From Lottia gigantea (lineage: Eukaryota; Mollusca; Gastropoda; Lottiidae), in the NCBI RefSeq assembly GCF_000327385.1, contig NW_008708943.1:1924407-1988406 (forward strand): DNA of 64,000 nucleotides. The letters run 5' to 3'. Positions 57,838 to 64,000 of the stretch are shown here, piece by piece. Made by a program: the position numbers and the translations under genes. Position 1 is the stretch's first letter. Each line of letters begins with the position of its first letter. Below the pieces are notes generated by a model. It was not told where the DNA came from and searched no databases. It saw only the letters and a program-made list of their open reading frames with translations.

Positions 57838-58204
57838 ATAGAGACTACAGTTTTCAAATGATTGTAATGAAATTTGGTGTGATCACGGGGGTCAAGTTCG
57901 AATATGATGATTTTTCCGTGAACGGTTTGTGAGTTATTGCCCTGGACTTAGTAAAATCGCGTCAAAGTTTTGTTGTGGTCACAACATAGAAGCTACAATT
58001 TTCAATGGATTTTGATGAAACTTGGCGGGTGCATTGGGATTGATAAGACGGCGGTCAAGTTCGAATTTGACTATTTTTCGATGTACAGTTTTTGAGTTAT
58101 TGCCCTTGACTAAGAAAAATTGCGTCAAAATTTTGTTGTGGGCACAATAGAAGCTACAATTTTCAATGGATTTTGATGAAACTTGGTGTTAGGGTGTATT
58201 GAGA
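57838..58204 (+). repeat. 163-bp repeat array, left part
   Basis: Two full units and one partial unit with the blocks AGAAGCTACAATTTTCAATG, TTTTGATGAAACTTGG, GATTGATAAGACGGCGGTCA, GTTCGAATTTGA and TTGAGTTATTGCCC. The spacing between equivalent blocks is 163 bases, shortened to about 137 in the first unit by loss of the GATTGATAAGACGG block. A further piece lies beyond the Penelope remnant at 59612-59720. Confidence 0.8.
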
Positions 58205-58454
58205 CGAGTCTCAATGAAAGCACTGGCCTAGGTCACAGAGGAATAGATAAGTCTATTGATTATGTGAAAATTAGTAAGTCATTAGTATGATTTTAGTTGA
58301 AAAGACACAAACACAAAAATACACTGCATGTTATATAATATACTGTATATAGCCATGGCACCAGTCCTGAAATAAGTATTCCCTGAAATCTAACTCAGAA
58401 ATAGATTAATTTATTGATAGAACATGATACATTTATATTAACAAATCTATGCTC

Positions 58455-59470
58455 CTAGGATGAATGGACATTGTTCAATGGTTCAAGTCTACCGTGAAAG
58501 AGGAAATTGCTAAGATTTTGATTTCTTTTGTAAGCTACAACCAAACGTTTTGTGTATACATGGGGAAATTTGTTCTGAAGTTCCGAGTAATGGCGTTTGA
58601 CTATTATGGAGGCTTTGGTAGCTGTAGAATCAAATGTCGTTATAAAGGGTGTTATCTGGTTATCATGTTGAATGTTGAGTCCATTTGGCCTCACAGTCTG
58701 CAGTTGATCGATCCAATAACTTTCGCGTTGTAGACGTCTAAGCTTAGGTTTCATGCTAGGTGATGTAGAAACTGTTTCTATAGGCATGATGAGAAGGTTG
58801 AAGTGATTCGCAATTGGTCTATCCTTGCCATGCACTATATCATAGCGATGGCCATTGAATCGCGTTCGAAGCGCATTTTGAGTCCCGCCAACATATTGTA
58901 CATCGCATTTTTTACAAGAAATTAGGTATATGATATTTTGATCTCCGCAAGAAATTAGGTTATTCATCGCAAACAATTTTCCGTTCTTGTTATTTTTGAA
59001 AAAATGGGTAACATGTATGTGTTCGCATGTGTGACAAGTAGGACCTCCACAGGGAAATGAACCGAATCCAATAAAAGGTGGAGGGGGGTCTTCTTTTCTC
59101 AAAATGTCTGAAAGCGTGTCATTCTTAATTTTTCGAAGAAACCTTTTGGAATAACCCCTCTCCCTTAATTTGTCAAAAACTAGTTTACAGGATTCAAAAT
59201 CAGCCTGCTGGGTGCAAATTCTATGAAATCTTAGAATTTGAGATTTAATTATTCCAGAAAATGTGTGCTTCGGGTGGAACGAGCTTTTGTATAAAAGTTG
59301 GTGGGTATCAGTTTCCTTAAAAAATACTTTAATGTCTAATTTTTTAGAAGAAAGAAAGTTGTTGCCTTTGAACACCGTGGTGTCCAAAAAATCCATGCTG
59401 TTTTCGCTGATATTTGCTGTCAATTTCACAGAAGGCAGATAGGTGTAAAGAGATTGAGTAACATCAAAAG
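58455..59470 (-). mobile_element. Penelope-like retroelement remnant (3' part: end of RT, GIY-YIG endonuclease)
   Basis: On the minus strand a mostly open frame of about 330 codons begins within the reverse-transcriptase C-terminal region (MDFLDTTVFKGNN). It continues through a linker with CGGPTCHTCEH and a GIY-YIG-type nuclease segment (IIYLISCKKCDVQYVGGTQN, then LRTRFNGHR), and ends soon after NGLNIQHDNQ. This order, RT then GIY-YIG with cysteines, is typical of Penelope-like elements. The RT catalytic region is missing, so the copy is truncated at its 5' side. Confidence 0.85.
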
Positions 59471-59611
59471 AGATAAATATTCAATGATGGATTATCCCTA
59501 CAGCAAATTTGATAAGTAATCTTGATATTATGTGCATTATGACTGTTTTATTTGCTTTCTGTTACATAAACACAATAATGTACGATATTGCTCAAGGGCT
59601 AATGAAAATAT

Positions 59612-59720
59612 TAAACTTGGTGTGAGCATTGGGATTGATAAGACGGCGCTCAAGTTCGAATTTGACGATGTAAACACGATGGGGGCTACACTTTTTATCG
59701 GATCTGGATGAAACTAGGTA
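59612..59720 (+). repeat. 163-bp repeat, right fragment
   Basis: AACTTGGTGTGAGCATTGGG, GATTGATAAGACGGCGCTCA and GTTCGAATTTGACGATG match the array at 57838-58204. The Penelope remnant lies between the two parts. Confidence 0.7.
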
Positions 59721-60362
59721 TACAGGTATATTATGAGATCTCAGTAAAGTTCAAATGTGTCTGTGTTAGTTAGTTTGTGTGAATTTGGTGATACCTTATT
59801 ATATATCTTTGAAAAGTGTGATAATTCAACGCTTCTTGGTTATTGCTATTGAATTAAAATGAGTTTTGGAAAAGCTCAGCATAACTGACCCTAAATTGAT
59901 GAGATATTCAGGTTTTTTTTTTAAAAAAAAAAAATATGAGAAATTTGATATTATTATGAAGATCTTTAATATATTTTTGGTCAATAAAGATTTAGTTATC
60001 AACTCTGACAGCTGCCAGTGGGCGTATGTTACCTTGCTTGGAAAGCTATCTTACTTAATAACGTTACCTGTGTTTCGAAACGTAGTATGTAATAAATCTA
60101 AAGCACAGGACAAGTTTAAAAGTTCTTAAATTTGAATAAAATTGTGTGTTAATAATTTCATGTTCGTAAATACAGCTTCTGTATACTTTAATCTGTAGAT
60201 AATCTGAAATTAGCAGAAGAGACAAATCTCCTTGGGATCTTTGAATTAAAATTAAAACAAATTCTTTAACAAAACTGTGGCAAAAATATATGGCAATAAT
60301 AGTATTAAAAAATATGGATATCATGTGCATCGTTTGTAATTTGTTGATCCAAAAGTTTTCTC

Positions 60363-60640
60363 TTATCTTTTTTTTTTGTGTACATTTGGTTGATTATAAA
60401 TCTGTTCGATTTGTATAATTTTAAGATGGCTTAAATCATAGTCTGATTGGTTGAAATGACATGTTTTATTTCGTTTATTTGAATTGTATATCTGATTTAT
60501 GTTGAGAAAAACGCGTTTAAGGCTATTCTTAGTTTCACCAATGTACAGCTCATGACATTTTAAACAGGCAATAAGATATATAATATATTTACTGGTGCAG
60601 ATTAATTTTTCGCACAGAAAAAATAAGGACAAGCGTTACA
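60363..60640 (-). mobile_element. Second, more decayed Penelope-like GIY-YIG fragment
   Basis: Minus-strand reading contains YIIYLIACLKCHELYIGETK followed by NSLKRVF, the GIY-YIG core seen in the remnant at 58455-59470, and HLKIIQIEQIYN after it. Only the nuclease part is recognisable. It differs strongly from the neighbouring remnant, so it is a separate insertion or an older family. Confidence 0.7.
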
Positions 60641-60871
60641 GCGAGAACTAAGACATTGGGTTGCAACATTATTTGGGTTTTGAAAGGTCAGTGTATTGGG
60701 ATAGATATGATATCACCCTTATAAAATTGGTCTGTCTTAGAAAGACGCAATCATTTGTAACCGGGTACAGGTTAGGGGGTACTTAATTTTTTGTATACTG
60801 TTGTGGTCTGAAGCATATGGTTAAGTAAAGGGAGGTAATAATGTTCTGCTATGGAAACGAAGTGTCGATTG

Positions 60872-60942
60872 GTATTTTATGCTGTGTAAAAAAAAGGATC
60901 TTGTATTGAAATTAACTGTGTTATTTCTCTCTTCCACAGGTA
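60872..60942 (+). repeat. 71-bp direct repeat, copy 1
   Basis: GTATTTTATGCTGTGTAAA through GGATCTTGTATTGAAATTAA to TCTCTCTTCCACAGGTA; nearly identical to 61288-61357. It ends in a good splice-acceptor sequence. Confidence 0.85.
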
Positions 60943-61287
60943 AAGTTTAACTTTTATTTATATTAATTATGTATCAAAATGTGCATTAGTCATCCATGTT
61001 TATGTTTATAATAATAATAAGTGTTGGCAGTGTTAATTATTTGAGAACTTAGTCAATGTATTGTCTTGATGGAATTGAACATGTTTGTAAGACATTTTAG
61101 GTTATTTCCCTCATTAATATGTATAAGGCATTTTGGCGGCAAATCCTCTTGCTTTTCGTGAATATTAATGAGCCCAAGTCCAAATATGGTCACGTATTAT
61201 GTCATTCACATTGGTGTCTGTAATTTGCCAATTTGCCAACTTCCATACTCAATAATCTTGTTATGTAAACATTGTCAAATGGATTCC

Positions 61288-61357
61288 GTATTTTATGCTG
61301 TGTAAAAAAAGGATCTTGTATTGAAATTAACCGTGTTATTTCTCTCTTCCACAGGTA
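61288..61357 (+). repeat. 71-bp direct repeat, copy 2
   Basis: Second copy of 60872-60942, differing by one A in a homopolymer and one C/T change. An open frame continues after the acceptor-like end (TACAACCTGAGCCCAACC) to about 61584, but no family is recognised. Confidence 0.85.
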
Positions 61358-61979
61358 CAACCTGAGCCCAACCAAACCTTCTTATCCCATAAAAATAAAT
61401 TTGTTTGTTGACAATACCGGGGTCAACACATTCTCTGTTAACAAGATATCATCTAATGAATATACAATAGATGTGATTATATTAATCAATATTCAAAACT
61501 ATATAAGGTTTCGTTGGCATTCTAATTCTATCGTGACAGTAACTACAGTAGTACATACACGTATTAGAAATTACGTCACGAAATAGAATAACAAAAGTTA
61601 ATTACATTTTTACTAAGGTTTTTTGGATTTATCAGATTATATAAGGATCCTGTTATGTACCAGGTATATCTACTGACGAATATTTATTGGTCAAGTTTAA
61701 ATTTTTAAAATTTTATGTTTATTCTAAGACGTAGTATCCCTTAGATACACAGAATGTCGTCACAAGCAATATGTATCAAAGGTTACAAGACTTAAATAAC
61801 ATAATATAGTTGAGACAGGGTTTACGCGACTCTGCACAACTCCTAATGGAGTTCCTCACTGCTCACATAAAGACGATTCTTTCTACTACATTCAGGTAAT
61901 AAGCATATTAACACCATAAATAAATTATCATATTATTATATATCATTAAACTCTTTTTTATTTAAGATTGAGAAATAAG

Positions 61980-63272
61980 ATGTATAGTCTGAGACCAAGA
62001 CGGACACTCAAAGAAGCCGTCCGAAAAGTGTTTCTGCTGACAAAACGATATTCAAGGGATATTAAGAAGCTTTTGATCCTCTTCTTAGTGCAATTTTGTG
62101 TCATCCTTCCATTTTTCTACTGGAACGTCCCATGGAGTGCCTATTTCAAAATCAGAAATCGAAATGCAAACTTTGATAAATTAGCCACAGAGCAAAATTT
62201 TCTCAGGGTGAATGAAGCTAAGGAATATTTCAAATCTCTGGACCCAAAATCTTCACTTCGTTGGTATGACAACGTTTTATATAACCATGACAACGACCTT
62301 GACATGGTGGTGGCTATAATAACAATGAGTAGAAAAAAGAAACAAAAAGATCTCGGATACCTACTGCAATCAACATGGAAGATGGATAAAATTGTCAAGG
62401 ACCAAGAAAGGACCTCCATTTTTACGTTTGTTTGTAACGTGGATAAGGATCCAAGTAATTTCGAAGAAGCAAATTACCTCCGCAGTTACCTCCCTTATGT
62501 GGAACGTTTTGGAGGATCTCGACCTTACGTTGCAGACGTCCCAATTCCTGATACAAATCTGACATTCCGAAATTATGTTTCAAAAGACAAAAGTTATATT
62601 AAAGAGACTATTGATTATAGTTTTTGTTTAAAAGTGGCTAAAACGAGGAAATCTAAATATGTCCTGGTTCTTGAAGATGATGCTGTAGCTAGAGACGACT
62701 TTTTACTTATTTTAGATCATATCTTCAAATATCGATTTCAACACAACATTAATATGCCATGGGCAGCATTAAAACTCTATTATCCCGAGAAATTGTCTGG
62801 ATATGCGTACGACCTCGATCGTTTGATTGAATTGTGTTCGACTGGTATCGTAGGTTCCACTATTTTTACATTCCTTTGTTATTTGATACTCGGATTATTC
62901 AAAACTTTCAAAAAGTTTAATACATATCTATTTTTTACCATAGGATTTATTTTTACTGTTTGTTCTTGTTGTGCTATTGGACGTCAAAATATTTTAGAAT
63001 TCCGTCGATTTTTACCATTTACATACCAAGTGTTGAAACCTCCAAAATTCGGTAGCGTAGCCACGTTATACCATTATTCTATTTTGGACGATCTAAGCAA
63101 TAGCATGTACCATGATGCCTTTAAACAGAAAATGAAAGCTGATTTTGCTTTGGCAAATTTTATAAAAAATTCTAAATTACCAGCTTATATGATATTTCCG
63201 TCCTTATTCCGTCACATAGGTCATATATCTTCCTTACCTAAACCCAACGAGAAGGCAGTGGAGTTTATCTAA
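61980..63272 (+). CDS. PGAP4: PGAP4 (TMEM246)-like Golgi GPI-GalNAc transferase, copy C
   Basis: A complete open frame of 430 residues, very similar to copy A through the body: the membrane anchor (LLILFLVQFCVILPFFYW), the VLEDDAV motif, the inserted membrane hairpin and the FRHIGHISSL end. The start is taken at the ATG at 61980, just before the SLRPRRTLKEA segment that aligns with LKPRRTPKKA of copy A. A possible acceptor ends at 61966, so upstream coding exons cannot be excluded. Similarity to copy A is confined to the coding frame and about ten bases after the stop. Differences cluster at the N-terminus and around residues 350-380. There the family's CC pair is replaced (KPPKFGSVATLYH against SPNCCTVAMLYH in copy A), which could alter a disulphide or acceptor contact. 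It is probably an expressed paralogue or a young copy under relaxed constraint. Confidence 0.88.
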   Translation: MYSLRPRRTLKEAVRKVFLLTKRYSRDIKKLLILFLVQFCVILPFFYWNVPWSAYFKIRNRNANFDKLATEQNFLRVNEAKEYFKSLDPKSSLRWYDNVLYNHDNDLDMVVAIITMSRKKKQKDLGYLLQSTWKMDKIVKDQERTSIFTFVCNVDKDPSNFEEANYLRSYLPYVERFGGSRPYVADVPIPDTNLTFRNYVSKDKSYIKETIDYSFCLKVAKTRKSKYVLVLEDDAVARDDFLLILDHIFKYRFQHNINMPWAALKLYYPEKLSGYAYDLDRLIELCSTGIVGSTIFTFLCYLILGLFKTFKKFNTYLFFTIGFIFTVCSCCAIGRQNILEFRRFLPFTYQVLKPPKFGSVATLYHYSILDDLSNSMYHDAFKQKMKADFALANFIKNSKLPAYMIFPSLFRHIGHISSLPKPNEKAVEFI

Positions 63273-63935
63273 GAGTGTCTTAGGCTAGGTTATAGCGTAC
63301 AAGTGAATATATCATTTAAAGTCTACGCCTCAGAACGCAGTAAACGTACAGTGAGAAATGTAGCTTAGAAACATTTGAAAGGACATTTATTCTTAAGTAG
63401 TCATTTTGAGATCAAATGATAGATACAAGCCTTAAGCTAATGCAAAAATATCTACATGTATAATACACATAGCACATTCCAGGGCGTGTCAAAGGAGATT
63501 ATGTTCCCCACCAGTTTGACCAATCGTACCGTAAAGGCGTTTTTATTTAAGAAACTGTATCTATACAGATCAAAGTGTGCATTTGGTACGATTTGTTTGA
63601 GATTCAAGATGGGCAACATTGACAAGTTAAAACATTTTGAGAACTCATTCTAAGATTATAGGAATATAGACAAAAATATTATTTTTACCAGCGTTTGAAA
63701 TTTTCTAAAAATAAAGGGAAAAACCTGAAGAAAATTATATTCCATTGGCAGATTTAACTGTTCAATAATGTGTGTATTGGGATTATTGAGCACTCAACAA
63801 ATAAACATGCAACACGGATATTTATCATTTATGGCGAGTTGATTTGCACCATGTGCTGATAATCGGCCGTCAAAGTGAGTTGACACGATTTGCTTAAATA
63901 AAAACGCCTCTTGTCTAAGAAACAAGATTTTCTTT
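63273..63935. other. 3' flank of PGAP4 copy C
   Basis: No gene recognised. An AATAAA at 63710-63715 is a possible polyadenylation signal for copy C. Confidence 0.4.
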
Positions 63936-64000
63936 AAGTTAAGCTAATAGGTAATAGTGTTCACAGCTCACCAAATCCATATGTGCCCAGAATTATCTAT
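63936..64000 (-). repeat. Partial copy of the 19.2-kb MITE-like repeat, cut by the window end
   Basis: TAATAGTGTTCACAGC, AAATCCATATGTG and CCCAGAATTATCT match the inner blocks of the repeats at 19229-19975 and run off the right edge. Confidence 0.6.

Larger units (their letters stand above)
60641..61979. other. Region upstream of PGAP4 copy C
   Basis: Contains the 71-bp direct repeat pair (60872-60942 and 61288-61357). A possible acceptor, TTATTTAAG, ends at 61966, 13 bases before the copy C start codon. No other gene is recognised. Confidence 0.5.

Noticed and set aside
61968-61979. Upstream start for PGAP4 copy C at a TTG codon
   Set aside because: There is no ATG at that place; the first in-frame ATG is at 61980, and a possible splice acceptor ends at 61966.

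Overview
This window is animal nuclear DNA, most likely from a mollusc (lophotrochozoan; a gastropod is my best guess, by inference only). The genes are split by AT-rich introns with GT-AG junctions, the intergenic DNA is AT-rich, and there are many minisatellites, MITEs and Penelope-type retroelement pieces. All exon limits below were read by eye from splice signals and from continuity with known protein families. No alignment was run.

Layout. 61-4545 (+): 3' part of SETD3 (actin-histidine methyltransferase), 12 exons, cut by the window's left edge. 4546-14109: intergenic, with a hAT-type MITE that has a perfect 8-bp target duplication and a 366-bp direct duplication. 14110-28206 (+): SLC34-type sodium-phosphate cotransporter, 8 exons, whose 7.5-kb second intron holds two minisatellites and an inverted repeat pair. 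29309-30855 (-): FMC1, head to head with 30969-34293 (+): IGBP1/alpha4, sharing a promoter of 113 bp. 34797-35420: a 48-bp minisatellite. 36442-38301 (+): single-exon BTB-BACK-Kelch protein. 40708-44368 (+): MEMO1, 9 exons, with a MITE made of nested palindromes in intron 5 and a Harbinger-like MITE just downstream. 48018-49325 (-): PGAP4-like Golgi glycosyltransferase copy A.

The last 15 kb is a rearranged accessory region. 49666-53631 is bounded by 35-bp terminal inverted repeats and encodes, on the minus strand, an F-box/leucine-rich-repeat protein followed by a DUF7869-like protein with RNase H-fold-like acidic motifs. I know of no described transposon family with this pair of genes, and this is the best candidate for something new in the window. 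54780-57760 is a large imperfect inverted repeat whose interior carries a reversed copy of the MEMO1 3' end next to a broken PGAP4 copy (B). 57838-59720 holds a 163-bp repeat array interrupted by a Penelope-like element remnant. A third PGAP4 copy (C) at 61980-63272 (+) is open and highly similar to copy A.

The conserved genes are unrelated housekeeping or transport genes with no evident shared pathway. The only regulatory link visible is the shared FMC1/IGBP1 promoter.
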